A DNA stretch of 64,000 nt from Halobacillus salinarum (GTDB taxonomy: Bacteria > Bacillota > Bacilli > Bacillales > Halobacillaceae): the NCBI RefSeq assembly GCF_022919095.1, contig NZ_CP095073.1, positions 1,984,001 to 2,048,000 on the forward strand. Reading direction: 5' to 3'. Within the stretch, counting starts at the first letter, position 1; each line of letters begins with the position of its first letter. This document shows, piece after piece, positions 27,225 to 36,968 of this stretch. A program made the translations under genes and the position numbers. The notes beneath the pieces are model-generated. The model was not told the origin of the DNA and searched no databases. It saw only the letters and a program-made list of their open reading frames with translations.

Positions 27225-28511
27225 GTGCTGAATTATGAAGAGGCGACAAACTGGATACATGCTAGAGAAAAATTTAAAGTGAAGCCAGGCATAAAGCGTA
27301 TGGAATGGATGATGAAAGAACTCGGGAATCCTGAAAAACAGGTGAAAGGGGTTCATATTGCTGGAACGAATGGGAAGGGTTCAACCGTTGCTTTTCTGAG
27401 GCACATCCTTCAAGAACAGGGATATAAAGTTGGGACGTTTACTTCTCCGTACATTATCAGTTTCAACGAAAGAATCAGTATCAATGGCACTCCTGTTGAA
27501 AATAATAGATTGGCACAGTTAGTTGGAAAAATCAAACCGCTTGCTGAGAAGCTGAGCTTCATGCCTCTTGGAGAACCAACGGAATTTGAAATTATTACTG
27601 CTATGGCCATGATCTACTTTTCAGAATCTCAGCCTGATTACGTGCTTTTTGAAACGGGATTGGGTGGAAGATATGATTCCACGAATATTATTACCCCGGC
27701 AGCTTCGGTGATTACCAACGTGGGAATGGACCATATGAATATACTTGGGAACACCTATGAAGAAATTGCTATGGAAAAAGCGGGCATCATTAAACCAAAT
27801 GTCCCTGTTATTTCCGGTGTGAGGCAGCCTGATGCACAAGCCGTAATTCAAGAACAGGCAAGAGAACTTCAGGCCCCTTTATTCCAACTGGCTGAAGATT
27901 TCTTTGGAGAGCACCTGGAAGCTGCGGCAGATGGGGAAACATTCAATTTTGTCCATTCTTCTTACCGCTGCGATCGTATAGTTTCCAGGTTGAAAGGAGC
28001 TCATCAAATTGAAAATGCTTCTTTGGCTATTGAGACTTTAGAAGTGCTGAGAGCACGTGGAGAAAAGATTGACCGTTCCTGTTATAGAAGCGGGGTGGAA
28101 AAGACTTCATGGCCGGCTCGCTTCGAAAAGGTAAAAGATGAACCAGAAGTGATCCTCGATGGTGCCCATAATCTAGAAGGAACTCGTGCGCTGGTAGAAA
28201 CAATCAAACACCACTATAAGGATAAAAAAGTATACTTGTTATATGCAGCTTTAGAAGATAAACCAGTCCATCAAATGTTGACGGAATTGGGACAGGTTAT
28301 TGACGAAGCATGGTTTACTACCTTTGATTTTCCCCGAGCTCTGTCTGCTGAAGAGTTAATGGCTATTTCTCCCATTCAAGCTTCGTTTGCCTGTGAAAAT
28401 GGTTATGAGGCTGTGAACAGGATTTTGAATAAAATGAAAGACGAGGATCTCTTTTTAATTACTGGATCTCTTTATTACATCTCTCAAATAAGACAATACT
28501 TTAAGCAATAA
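27225..28511 (+). CDS. folC: folylpolyglutamate synthase / dihydrofolate synthase
   Basis: 428-aa Mur-ligase-type ATP enzyme that adds glutamate to folates. The ATP loop GTNGKGST is near residues 46-53, ETGLGGRYDSTN follows, and HDxE-type residues sit in ILDGAHNLEGTRALV. The start is GTG 27225 with GAGGGG six bases upstream. It follows valS as in B. subtilis and is closed by a terminator. Confidence 0.96.
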   Translation: MLNYEEATNWIHAREKFKVKPGIKRMEWMMKELGNPEKQVKGVHIAGTNGKGSTVAFLRHILQEQGYKVGTFTSPYIISFNERISINGTPVENNRLAQLVGKIKPLAEKLSFMPLGEPTEFEIITAMAMIYFSESQPDYVLFETGLGGRYDSTNIITPAASVITNVGMDHMNILGNTYEEIAMEKAGIIKPNVPVISGVRQPDAQAVIQEQARELQAPLFQLAEDFFGEHLEAAADGETFNFVHSSYRCDRIVSRLKGAHQIENASLAIETLEVLRARGEKIDRSCYRSGVEKTSWPARFEKVKDEPEVILDGAHNLEGTRALVETIKHHYKDKKVYLLYAALEDKPVHQMLTELGQVIDEAWFTTFDFPRALSAEELMAISPIQASFACENGYEAVNRILNKMKDEDLFLITGSLYYISQIRQYFKQ

Positions 28512-29215
28512 AACAGCTTCCATCCTTTGCGGCAGAAGAAGTAAGAAAGATTAAGGCTTTACATTTAAAAGATAATGCGCTGGATTGCAAAAATGACTTG
28601 CAGCCCTGCGCTTTTTTTGAGTCGCTTTTTTACGGTTGAAGTTATGTACTTTATGAAGTATCTCTATTCTTTTCCTGCTCTGTTTATGAATTCCAGACTC
28701 GTCATTGTTTTCGCAGGAATGATGATGTCCGCATGATAGCTTTGTGAGGAATGAGGAGTAGGGAAGGACAGAGTAAGATTCATGGATGTAGGCATTTGGT
28801 TGTGAAAATTTATACGATTTTCGGCATTTTATAATGAACTATGCCCGTTTTCTATGTATAATTGATTTATTACCACATCTTTAGAACTAATCACATTTTC
28901 ATTATTCAACATTAATTTTTTTGGCATTTCATATCAGCTGACTGGATTTTTTTCTTTAAATTCGGATCTAAAAGAAGAGATAAGCAGGTTTGTTTCTTGT
29001 TTAAGGACAAGATTGCTGACCACTTTACTTGAATGCACAAATTGGCAGAGCATGCTGGATGCCAGTATGGCAATGATTTCGGTTAAAGCAAAGTAAGGAT
29101 AAGCCGATTGCCTTTTCATATTTAGATAGGAATGGTATAAAGGAAAATTTGCGTCACTGACTAGTTAAACGAAAATCCCTTACGTGAGGTATTTTCTTAT
29201 ATGGGAGAATTGCAC
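28512..29215. other. long intergenic interval between folC and comC
   Basis: About 700 bases with the folC terminator at its left end. The only plausible ORF is a 61-codon minus-strand frame (28934-29119) with a prepilin-like look but no ribosome site. The rest is AT-rich with no gene I can support. It may hold decayed competence or pilus genes. Confidence 0.4.
28577..28618 (+). terminator. intrinsic terminator of folC
   Basis: Interrupted stem from GCGC (28577) to GCGC (28611), with inner pairs GG/CC and GCAA/TTGC, and a T7 tail. Confidence 0.75.
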
Positions 29216-29971
29216 ATGCATATATGTTTTACCAGTCTCATCTTCATTTATGGAGTTGTTTTCGGTTCTTTCTTTAATGTTGCCGGCCTTCGCATCCCAA
29301 AGAAGGAGTCAATTATAAAGGGTGGCTCTCATTGTCCTGGATGTAATCATAAGCTCAGCTGGGCAGAAATGATACCTGTACTTTCTTTTATTATCCAGAA
29401 GGGGCGCTGCCGTCATTGCCGACAAAAGATTTCGCTTATCTACCCCTTTATGGAATTGTTTAGTGGTCTTTTGTTTTCCTATTCCTACATTGTATTTGAC
29501 TGGGGTTGGGGGTTTCTATATGCATTAATTTTAGTAGCCCTTTTTCATATCATCATTGTCAGTGATTTAGCCTATATGATTATTCCCGATCGCGTGTTAT
29601 TATTTTTCTTCTTCATCCTTTTATTGTATCGGTCATTTCATCCATTAATGCCCTATTGGGCTTCGATTGCAGGAGGGTTAATTGGTCTTGCAGGTATTGC
29701 TTTGATCATTCTTATAAGCCGGTCAGGTATGGGCGGAGGAGATATGAAACTCTTCGGTCTCATTGGTTTTGCGATGGGAGTTAAAATGCTGCTTGTTACT
29801 TTTTTTCTTGCAACGCTGTTAGGAGCCATACTTGGAGGAGTGTTACTTGCCACAGGAACCATTTCAAGAGCCAAACCCATTCCTTTTGGACCTTTTATCG
29901 CGGTTAGCGCGTTGATTGTCGTTTTTTCAGGGCCGCTGCTCATTGACTGGTATGTGACTAGTTTCTTTTAA
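29216..29971 (+). CDS. comC: type IV prepilin peptidase / N-methylase ComC
   Basis: 251-aa membrane aspartyl protease that processes competence pseudopilins (ComGC and relatives). Two CxxC pairs form the zinc domain (CPGCNHKL and CRHC), the catalytic Asp residues lie in SDLAYMIIPD and GGGDMKL, and seven or eight hydrophobic helices follow. ATG 29216 has GGGAGA seven bases upstream; ATG 29201 in the same frame is an alternative with a poorer site. It normally needs ComK; I found no clear ComK box. Confidence 0.93.
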   Translation: MHICFTSLIFIYGVVFGSFFNVAGLRIPKKESIIKGGSHCPGCNHKLSWAEMIPVLSFIIQKGRCRHCRQKISLIYPFMELFSGLLFSYSYIVFDWGWGFLYALILVALFHIIIVSDLAYMIIPDRVLLFFFFILLLYRSFHPLMPYWASIAGGLIGLAGIALIILISRSGMGGGDMKLFGLIGFAMGVKMLLVTFFLATLLGAILGGVLLATGTISRAKPIPFGPFIAVSALIVVFSGPLLIDWYVTSFF

Positions 29972-30441
29972 AAAGAAGAGAGAGGTGTACAATTTAATAA
30001 AAAAAAACAAATGCGATTACATATGGTTAATAAAGACCACTTTCTCAATTATGTTTTATATGAAGTGAATGATCCGTCATAAATTATTTCCGCGGACTCT
30101 CTCAATTTTAACAGGGAGGAAGAGCAAGTAGCTGGAAAAGATGCACTGGTATATTTTATTACTCTTTCTTCCTATTATTATCCAGAATTACATGCTCTTG
30201 AAGCAGAATTACCTAAGTATAATTCCGAGGAAAAGGTAGGCAATATGAGCCCTTTCCTGTATGGTGAAACGAATAGCACGAGGCAGTCAGACTGAAGGAG
30301 GAACCTTTTTTCGGAAACATAAAAAACACTCGAAAAGTAGAAGGAAAAGAAGAAGTTGTCGAAAGAAGAGTGACAAATTTCAGCGTGGTTCTTATAACTG
30401 CTGTGATAGGGTTAATACAAACCTTGCAGGAGTGATAAAAA
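29972..30441 (+). pseudogene. decayed coding remnants between comC and spoIIB
   Basis: From ATG 30011 a 95-codon frame runs to 30295 but carries a single in-frame TAA at 30080-30082. The downstream 70 codons read like protein (GKDALVYFITLSSYYYPELH). A second frame, open 30277-30435, ends with a hydrophobic segment (FSVVLITAVIGLIQTL) just before spoIIB. No good ribosome site is linked to either. A disrupted small pilus or competence gene is a guess based on position beside comC. Confidence 0.4.
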
Positions 30442-31278
30442 ATGAATTCAAAGAAGAAGATCTCCATCACTTTTGGTACAAAAGCCCGTGAGTTCCAAAA
30501 TGAAATGGTACAAGCTAAGGAAGAACATGCGGCTTCTGCTGATCACAGAGAAAATGATTCCTTTCAGGAGTCACGGGATCGTCCTTCTATTTATGAGCTG
30601 CCTTTCAAAAGGAAGACATTAACTAACTCTTCTTTAAAACCAATCATCATGTCTACGTTAACCGCCCTGCTAATTAGTCTTGGATTGGGTTTTCTGCTCT
30701 TAAGAATGTTTGTTTCCATTAGTGACAGCGCAAGCTCAGCAGAAAGTAGTCCGTCGGCAGAGGAAGCCAACGCAGCAGCGGTCAGCCAGGACGACACAAG
30801 TGCAGCAAGTCTTGCTTCTGAAACCATTGACTCTTATATTGTGCAGGCGGGGGTTTTTTCTACGGAAGATAAGGCAAAAGAGTGGAAAGATAAGCTGACC
30901 AATGCTTCGATAGCCTCTATGATTTGGGAAAGAGAAGGAAAATACTTTTTATTTGCAGGAAGAGGAGATACAAGGGAAGAAGCAGACCAGGTTGCAAAAG
31001 CACTTATAAGTAAGAGCGTAGATACTTATGTAAAACCATGGCAGGTTACGACAAAAAGTTATTCTGGCAAGGAAGCGCGGGCAGTAGAGAGTTTATTAGG
31101 CTATCTCAAAGAAGGTTCTTTAGCTTCAGTTTCTCAGAATGGCAAGGAACAAATAGTGAAGGATTTACAAGGCTCGAAGGACAGTAAACTATTAGGAGCA
31201 GTAGAATCGTGGGAGGCAGACAGCGGACAGAATCAAATGGCTTGGCTCGAAATTGTGCACTCGTTGGAAAAAGAGTAA
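30442..31278 (+). CDS. spoIIB: stage II sporulation protein SpoIIB
   Basis: 278-aa protein that helps the engulfment machinery and septal wall thinning. It is cytosolic at residues 1-65 (basic, then IYELPFKRK), has one membrane helix at about 70-93 (PIIMSTLTALLISLGLGFLL), then an extracytoplasmic Ser/Ala-rich linker and a SPOR-like domain at about 130-200 (YIVQAGVFSTEDKAKEW). The B. subtilis protein is about 330 aa. CAGGAG precedes ATG 30442 by eight bases. It stands between comC and maf as in B. subtilis. Confidence 0.88.
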   Translation: MNSKKKISITFGTKAREFQNEMVQAKEEHAASADHRENDSFQESRDRPSIYELPFKRKTLTNSSLKPIIMSTLTALLISLGLGFLLLRMFVSISDSASSAESSPSAEEANAAAVSQDDTSAASLASETIDSYIVQAGVFSTEDKAKEWKDKLTNASIASMIWEREGKYFLFAGRGDTREEADQVAKALISKSVDTYVKPWQVTTKSYSGKEARAVESLLGYLKEGSLASVSQNGKEQIVKDLQGSKDSKLLGAVESWEADSGQNQMAWLEIVHSLEKE

Positions 31279-31444
31279 ATCATTTTTTCGTTCGAACTAT
31301 AATTTAGTAAAAATGGAATAATTCCTGGTACTTATTTAATTTTCTCCCTTTCCTTTAGAAATGAGACAACAAATTTGCCAATCCAAAAATCTTCACTTTT
31401 CATGTAAGATAAATACACCTCATAAAGAGAAAGGAGGACTTACG

Positions 31445-32005
31445 ATGCTAACCCTTGTTCTTGGTTCTTCATCTCCTCGCAGAAAAGAGCTTTTGGAAAT
31501 GGCAGGTTACAATTTTACAGTAAGATCGGCAGGGATAGAAGAAAAAATTATAGGCGGGTCTCCAGAAGAAGTGGTGCGGCGATTGGCCGAAGAGAAAAGC
31601 CGGGCAATCTCTATCAGAAACAATGAAGTACTCCTTACTGCAGATACGGTTGTAGTTCACGGTCAACGCATTCTAGGAAAGCCTGGTGATTATGAAGAAG
31701 CTTACAATACGCTTGAGGAATTAAGCGGAAGCGTACATGAAGTCCTTACAGCTGTAACCATTCGTAATTCGGAAGAGCAGAGCACTTTAGCTGTCAGCAC
31801 TTTAGTGAAGTTTTTTTCGTTAACAGAAAGTGAAATCCAGTCTTATTTAGAATGCAAAGAAGCATGGGATAAGGCTGGAAGCTATGGGATTCAAGGAAAA
31901 GGCGGGCTTTTTGTTGAAAGCATAGAAGGAGATTATTACAGTGTAGTTGGTCTTCCTTTATCTCGTGTTGTGAGAGAACTGAGAAAGTTCGGGGTTCTTC
32001 TTTAA
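31445..32005 (+). CDS. maf: Maf nucleoside triphosphate pyrophosphatase
   Basis: 186-aa house-cleaning enzyme that hydrolyses modified NTPs such as dTTP/UTP or 5-methyl-UTP; in B. subtilis it is tied to septation. The N terminus LVLGSSSPRRKELLE and the LLTADTVVV catalytic motif near 65 are intact. The real start is ATG 31445 with GAAAGGAGG upstream; the longer frame from 31361 is not family-like. radC follows after 37 bases. Confidence 0.95.
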   Translation: MLTLVLGSSSPRRKELLEMAGYNFTVRSAGIEEKIIGGSPEEVVRRLAEEKSRAISIRNNEVLLTADTVVVHGQRILGKPGDYEEAYNTLEELSGSVHEVLTAVTIRNSEEQSTLAVSTLVKFFSLTESEIQSYLECKEAWDKAGSYGIQGKGGLFVESIEGDYYSVVGLPLSRVVRELRKFGVLL

Positions 32006-32042
32006 TTCTTTACGAGGAATAAGCAGGAAGGGAAGAAGCAGT

Positions 32043-32732
32043 TTGTCTCAGACGAGTATCATGATTAAGGATGTTCCAAAAGAGGAGCGCCCAAGAGAAC
32101 GGTTAATTGAATTGGGCCCTTCTCACTTATCTAATCAGGAACTGCTGGCCATTCTATTAGGAAGCGGGACCAAGTTCGAATCTGTAGTGGATTTGTCGAA
32201 GCGGCTGTTAGTCCATTTTGAAGGACTCCTTTTGTTAAAAGATGCTTCTGTGGAGGAGCTCAGGGCCATTCGAGGAATTGGGCTTGCAAAAGCAGTATTG
32301 CTGATAGCTGCGATTGAACTTGGGAAAAGAATGCAGCAGATGAAGCCGGTAGAACGATATATGATACGAAGCCCTGAAGATGGGGCAGATTTTGTAATGG
32401 AAGAAATGCGGGATCTAAAACAGGAGCATTTTATTTGTTTATTTTTAAATACAAAAAACCAGGTATTGCATCGACAGACCATTTTTATTGGCAGCCTGAA
32501 TGCTTCAATAGTTCATCCGCGCGAAGTGTTTAAAGAAGCTGTTAAACGATCTGCTGCCTCTATTATTTGTGCCCACAACCACCCCTCAGGAGACCCCACC
32601 CCTTCTCAGGAAGATATTCACGTGACTAGAAGATTACAGGAATGTGGAAAGATGATTGGGATCGAACTCCTTGATCATCTTGTGATAGGTGATAGGAAAT
32701 TTATCTCATTGAAAGAAAAAGGATACTTGTAA
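32043..32732 (+). CDS. radC: RadC/DUF2466 family JAMM protein
   Basis: 229-aa protein with an N-terminal helix-hairpin-helix-like region (about 70-95) and a C-terminal JAMM/MPN domain with metal ligands in AHNHPSGDPTPSQED. Despite the name, a DNA-repair role is doubtful. The start is TTG 32043, with GGAAGGG about ten bases upstream. ATG 32061 would be six codons shorter. It follows maf as in B. subtilis. Confidence 0.93.
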   Translation: MSQTSIMIKDVPKEERPRERLIELGPSHLSNQELLAILLGSGTKFESVVDLSKRLLVHFEGLLLLKDASVEELRAIRGIGLAKAVLLIAAIELGKRMQQMKPVERYMIRSPEDGADFVMEEMRDLKQEHFICLFLNTKNQVLHRQTIFIGSLNASIVHPREVFKEAVKRSAASIICAHNHPSGDPTPSQEDIHVTRRLQECGKMIGIELLDHLVIGDRKFISLKEKGYL

Positions 32733-32782
32733 CACTATCTATTTTTAGATATTTTTCGTATAATTGAATAGATGGAAATTTA

Positions 32783-32823
32783 AAGCGCCATTTATAAGAT
32801 CTTCCTTATAAATCGGCGCTTCT
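32783..32823 (+). terminator. strong hairpin between radC and mreB
   Basis: A 16-bp stem (32783-32798 with 32805-32821, one bulged C) followed by CTTCTTCTC. It probably terminates maf-radC read-through, with a weak T-tract. Confidence 0.65.
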
Positions 32824-32888
32824 TCTCATAAAACTAACTGAAAGTTTCGCCCCGCTCGGACTAAAGCGGGTAGAAAGGAAGATAAGAA

Positions 32889-33929
32889 TTGGGTTTATTT
32901 GGATTTTCTCAGGACTTGGGGATTGATTTAGGAACAGCAAATACCCTTGTATTTCTGAAAAATAAAGGAGTCATTGTTCGCGAACCTTCTGTAGTAGCGA
33001 AGAATACAAAGACAGACACAATAGAAGCGGTTGGAAATGATGCAAGGAACATGATAGGCCGGACCCCTGGATACATTTCTGTAATCCGTCCGATGAAGGA
33101 TGGGGTGATTGCCGACTATGATACAACTGCTCAAATGATGAAATATTATATAAAAAAAGCGCTGAAAACCCGTTCTTCTTTTGCAAGTAAACCGAATGTT
33201 ATGGTGTGTGTACCATCAGGTATTACTATGGTGGAAGAAAGGGCAGTCATAGATGCCACAAAGCAAGCTGGAGCAAAGGATGCCTTTCCTATTGCGGAGC
33301 CTTTTGCGGCAGCTATCGGAGCTGGGCTGCCGGTATGGGAACCAACAGGAAGCATGGTCGTTGATATTGGCGGAGGTACAACAGAAGTAGCGATTATTTC
33401 CCTTGGGGGAATCGTGACCAGCCAATCTATACGAGTTGCAGGTGATGAGATGGACGATTCTATCGTTCAGCATGTAAGAAAGAAGTACAATTTAATGATA
33501 GGGGAACGCACGGCTGAAGAGATAAAAATGGAACTTGGCGGTGCTGGAGAAGTCCGGGAGAACGAAGAGATGGAAATCCGTGGGCGCGATTTATTGACAG
33601 GTCTTCCGAAGACGATTACAATCCAATCTGCTGAAATTGTCCAAGCTCTAAAGGATACGGTAGATTCAATTATTGAAACTGTGAAAAACACTCTCGAAAA
33701 AACCCCTCCGGAATTAGCTGCAGATATTATGGAGCGGGGAATCGTATTAACTGGTGGAGGAGCTCTTTTGAAAAACCTTGATACGGTTATTAGTGAAGAA
33801 ACTAACATGCCGGTTTTTATTGCAGATGAACCACTTGATTGTGTGGCCATCGGAACTGGTAAATCTCTTGAATATATTCAACATTTTCGTGCTCAGCCGA
33901 ATGTTGCGAGTCGTTCAACAATGGAATAG
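32889..33929 (+). CDS. mreB: rod-shape-determining protein MreB
   Basis: 346-aa bacterial actin that organises sidewall peptidoglycan synthesis at the membrane. The actin phosphate-1 motif [10 protein letters not shown], phosphate-2 [10 protein letters not shown] near residue 155 and the adenosine motif GGGALL near 290 are visible. The start is TTG 32889 ([15 protein letters not shown]...) with AAAGGAAG upstream. It is the first gene of the mreBCD-minCD cluster. Confidence 0.98.
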   Translation: MGLFGFSQDLGIDLGTANTLVFLKNKGVIVREPSVVAKNTKTDTIEAVGNDARNMIGRTPGYISVIRPMKDGVIADYDTTAQMMKYYIKKALKTRSSFASKPNVMVCVPSGITMVEERAVIDATKQAGAKDAFPIAEPFAAAIGAGLPVWEPTGSMVVDIGGGTTEVAIISLGGIVTSQSIRVAGDEMDDSIVQHVRKKYNLMIGERTAEEIKMELGGAGEVRENEEMEIRGRDLLTGLPKTITIQSAEIVQALKDTVDSIIETVKNTLEKTPPELAADIMERGIVLTGGGALLKNLDTVISEETNMPVFIADEPLDCVAIGTGKSLEYIQHFRAQPNVASRSTME

Positions 33930-33941
33930 GGTGGAAAAGCT

Positions 33942-34814
33942 ATGCCTTCATTTTTTCGCAGAAAAAGACTTATGACTGTATTAATCGTATTCATCGTTCT
34001 AGTGGGGCTCATTGGCTTTTCAATTCGAGATCGCAGTTCAATATCCATTCCAGAAAAGTTTTTACAGGATACAGTGGGCTGGGTTCAAACCATTTTTCAC
34101 CAGCCGATTCGTTTGGTAGATGGTATTTATACCCACACAAAGGATATGCTCCATGTTTATGAACAAAATAAAGTGCTGAAAGCAAGGCTTGCCGAATACA
34201 AAGGGTCTATTCAGGAAAACCAGGCATTAAAAAAAGAGAATGAGGAGCTGAGAGCTACTATGGATAAATCCAAAGCTCTAAGCGATTATTCTCCCATCCA
34301 AGCCTCTGTAATAGCTAGAAGCTCTGACCGCTGGTTTGAGCAAATGACCATTAATAAAGGTGAAGAAAACGGTGTGAAGAAAGACATGGCCGTCATGACT
34401 AGTGAGGGTATGGTTGGAAAAATTAAATCTGCCGGTGCCTTCCATTCTACAGTTCAGCTGTTAAGTGGATTCGACCGTTCCAATAAGATTTCTGCCTGGG
34501 TAGAAAAGAAGAAAGGTAATCGCGTCTTTGGATTAATCGAAGGATATGATGACGAAAGCGGCCGACTGATTCTAAACGGGATCAAACTGGATGAGGAGTT
34601 AAAGAAGGGGGATGCCGTTGTATCCTCTGGAATGGGCGGAGTATTTCCTGAGAATTTACGCATAGGAAAAGTTGATGAAGTGGTCAATGACCAATTTGGT
34701 TTGACCAAAACTGCTTATATCAAAACCTATGCTGATCTATTTGATATCAATCAAGTGATCGTTGTAGATCGTGCTGAGGAAACAGTAGAAAATAATAATG
34801 GAGAAGAGCAATGA
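33942..34814 (+). CDS. mreC: rod-shape-determining protein MreC
   Basis: 290-aa single-pass membrane protein. It has a basic N terminus, a helix at about 10-27 (MTVLIVFIVLVGLIGFSI), a coiled coil at about 65-110, and an extracellular beta-barrel domain with VIARSSDRWFEQMTINKG and AGMVG-type repeats. It links MreB to the wall synthases. AGGGTGG precedes ATG 33942. Its stop overlaps mreD by four bases (ATGA). Confidence 0.97.
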   Translation: MPSFFRRKRLMTVLIVFIVLVGLIGFSIRDRSSISIPEKFLQDTVGWVQTIFHQPIRLVDGIYTHTKDMLHVYEQNKVLKARLAEYKGSIQENQALKKENEELRATMDKSKALSDYSPIQASVIARSSDRWFEQMTINKGEENGVKKDMAVMTSEGMVGKIKSAGAFHSTVQLLSGFDRSNKISAWVEKKKGNRVFGLIEGYDDESGRLILNGIKLDEELKKGDAVVSSGMGGVFPENLRIGKVDEVVNDQFGLTKTAYIKTYADLFDINQVIVVDRAEETVENNNGEEQ

Positions 34815-35338
34815 GTCGATATTTAATCGCGCTTATTTTGCTTATACTTGTGGCTTTGCAGGGAATGGCTATGAATTTACTCCCCTCCAGTCTTGTCTAT
34901 ACTAATTTACTTATTACTCCTCATTGGGCGTTATGCTTCATTCTCCTGCTGGCTATATTTTATGATAATGACCGTACATATCATTCTCTTTGGTTCGGCC
35001 TTTTGTTTGGGTTACTTATAGATGTTGCCTATACAGGAGTACTAGGAGTCTATATGGTCACGTACGGATTTGTTGCTTATACGATCCATGGATTAACAAA
35101 ATTGCTTCATGCAAACTTTTTATCTGCTTCGCTATTAATCATTCTTGGTGTAGCACTTGCGGATACTTTATTATTTATCATTTATTCTTTCGTGCAGGTA
35201 GCCTCTATGGCCTGGAGTACATATGCGCTTCAAAGGCTGCTTCCTACGCTTGCTGCCAACATGATCTTTTTCGTTATCATCTACCCGATAATGAAAAATC
35301 GGATTGTACAGTGGTCCGAAGATATTCACAATGCATAG
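34811..35338 (+). CDS. mreD: rod-shape-determining protein MreD
   Basis: 175-aa integral membrane protein with about five or six helices (LIALILLILVALQGMAMN, WFGLLFGLLIDVAYTG). It partners MreC in the elongation complex. Start ATG 34811 overlaps the mreC stop (ATGA), showing coupling. Size fits the family. Confidence 0.96.
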   Translation: MSRYLIALILLILVALQGMAMNLLPSSLVYTNLLITPHWALCFILLLAIFYDNDRTYHSLWFGLLFGLLIDVAYTGVLGVYMVTYGFVAYTIHGLTKLLHANFLSASLLIILGVALADTLLFIIYSFVQVASMAWSTYALQRLLPTLAANMIFFVIIYPIMKNRIVQWSEDIHNA

Positions 35339-35373
35339 CACACGGAATTGTATAAGGGTTGAGGTGACAGTCA

Positions 35374-36057
35374 GTGAATGGCAAAAATCAAATTGTATCC
35401 ATAAAAGGGACACGGGATGGTCTTACACTCCATTTGGATGATGAATGCACGTTTGAAGCAATTTTGGGGGAATTGAAAAAGAAGCTCGCCTTCAACGGAC
35501 TTAATGAAGAACAGCCCTTAATAAGACTCACGATTCACTTAGGAAGGCGTTATTTAGACCACGAGCAAAAGGAAACACTTAAAAGCTTAATCCGTGAGAA
35601 ACAGAACTTAGTCGTTGAAAATATTGAATCGGAGGTAATCTCCAAGCAGGAAGCTTTAGAGTGGAAAGAGAATACTGATATTAATCCACTTGTAAAGACG
35701 GTCAGATCAGGACAAGTCATTGATATTCGCGGGGATTTATTACTGATCGGAGATGTAAACCCGGGAGGTAAAGTGAGTGCTACCGGAAATATTTACGTCT
35801 TAGGAAGTTTACGAGGGATCGCCCATGCAGGAGTGCAAGGGGATCAAGGTGCAGTCATAATAGCTTCCTATATGCAGCCGAACCAGCTTAGAATCGCTGA
35901 TCAAATGAGCCGTGCACCAGATTATGAATCCGAAGGTGTATATATGGAATGTGGATGTATTGATGAAACAGGTAAGATCCGTATAGAACCCTTACAGGAA
36001 ATCATTAAGAAGCGTCCGGATCTAGCTAGTTTTGAAAGGAGAATGCTTAATGGGTGA
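35374..36057 (+). CDS. minC: septum site-determining protein MinC
   Basis: 227-aa FtsZ-assembly inhibitor. The N-terminal domain (about 1-105) contacts FtsZ, and the C-terminal beta-helix (from about 107, VRSGQVIDIRGDLLLIGDVNPGG) binds MinD. The start is GTG 35374 with GAGGTGA six bases upstream. The last eight bases overlap the start of minD. Confidence 0.97.
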   Translation: MNGKNQIVSIKGTRDGLTLHLDDECTFEAILGELKKKLAFNGLNEEQPLIRLTIHLGRRYLDHEQKETLKSLIREKQNLVVENIESEVISKQEALEWKENTDINPLVKTVRSGQVIDIRGDLLLIGDVNPGGKVSATGNIYVLGSLRGIAHAGVQGDQGAVIIASYMQPNQLRIADQMSRAPDYESEGVYMECGCIDETGKIRIEPLQEIIKKRPDLASFERRMLNG

Positions 36058-36847
36058 GGCAATTGTTATAACCTCCGGAAAAGGAGGGGTTGGTAAGACA
36101 ACCACAACTGCCAATCTGGGTACTGCTTTAGCCTTGCAGAATAAAAAAGTTTGTTTAGTTGACACCGATATCGGTCTAAGAAACCTTGACGTAGTGATGG
36201 GCCTTGAGAACCGGATCATCTATGATATCGTAGATGTGGTACAGGATCGTTGTAAAACGAAGCAAGCGCTGATTACCGACAAACGGTTTGATTGTCTGCA
36301 CCTACTGCCTGCTGCTCAAACTTCAGACAAGTCTGAGGTTACACCAGAAGGAATAAAAGCGATCGTCGAGGAATTAAAACAAGACTATGATTATATCGTC
36401 ATTGATTGTCCTGCTGGGATTGAACAAGGCTATAAAAATGCAGTGGCGGGAGCTGATAAAGCCATAGTCGTAACTACACCGGAAAAGTCCAGTGTGAGAG
36501 ATGCAGACCGAATTATCGGGTTACTGGAGCAGGAAGAAATTGAAGCACCTAAGCTTGTTATCAACCGTATCCGCACTCATATGATGAAAAGCGGTGATAT
36601 GCTGGATGTCGATGAAATTGTGTCGGTTTTATCGATTGATTTATTAGGGATCGTCATTGATGACGATGCGGTATTAAAAGCGGCAAACAGCGGTGAACCA
36701 GTCGCATTAGAACCCAATACAAAAGCTTCTATTGCGTATAGAAATATTGCCAGAAGAATACTTGGAGAATCTGTTCCGCTTATGAATCTTGAAGAAGAGC
36801 CGGGAATGATCGCAAAAGTAAAACGGTTTTTCGGGCTGCGAACATGA
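36050..36847 (+). CDS. minD: septum site-determining protein MinD
   Basis: 265-aa ParA-type ATPase that recruits MinC to the membrane. The deviant Walker A GKGGVGKTT is at residues about 10-18, switch motifs include DTDIGLRNLDVVMG and DCPAGIE, and the C-terminal amphipathic membrane-targeting helix is GMIAKVKRFFGLRT. ATG 36050 is chosen, with AAAGGAG eight bases upstream. A clear terminator closes the mre-min cluster. Confidence 0.98.
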   Translation: MGEAIVITSGKGGVGKTTTTANLGTALALQNKKVCLVDTDIGLRNLDVVMGLENRIIYDIVDVVQDRCKTKQALITDKRFDCLHLLPAAQTSDKSEVTPEGIKAIVEELKQDYDYIVIDCPAGIEQGYKNAVAGADKAIVVTTPEKSSVRDADRIIGLLEQEEIEAPKLVINRIRTHMMKSGDMLDVDEIVSVLSIDLLGIVIDDDAVLKAANSGEPVALEPNTKASIAYRNIARRILGESVPLMNLEEEPGMIAKVKRFFGLRT

Positions 36848-36856
36848 TTAACAATT

Positions 36857-36888
36857 GCTGCAATGAAATCTTTCATTGCAGCTTTTTT
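36857..36888 (+). terminator. intrinsic terminator of mreBCD-minCD
   Basis: Stem GCTGCAATGAA / TTCATTGCAGC with a short loop and T6 tail. Confidence 0.9.
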
Positions 36889-36968
36889 CTTTTATTTCCA
36901 ATAAGACATATTCTATTCCCTTTCCCCATAGACTGGTAGAAACGTTGGAAAGAGAGAAGGGGTTCGGT

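Noticed and set aside
33467-33850. 127-codon minus-strand frame inside mreB
   Set aside because: Antisense to mreB with no ribosome site.
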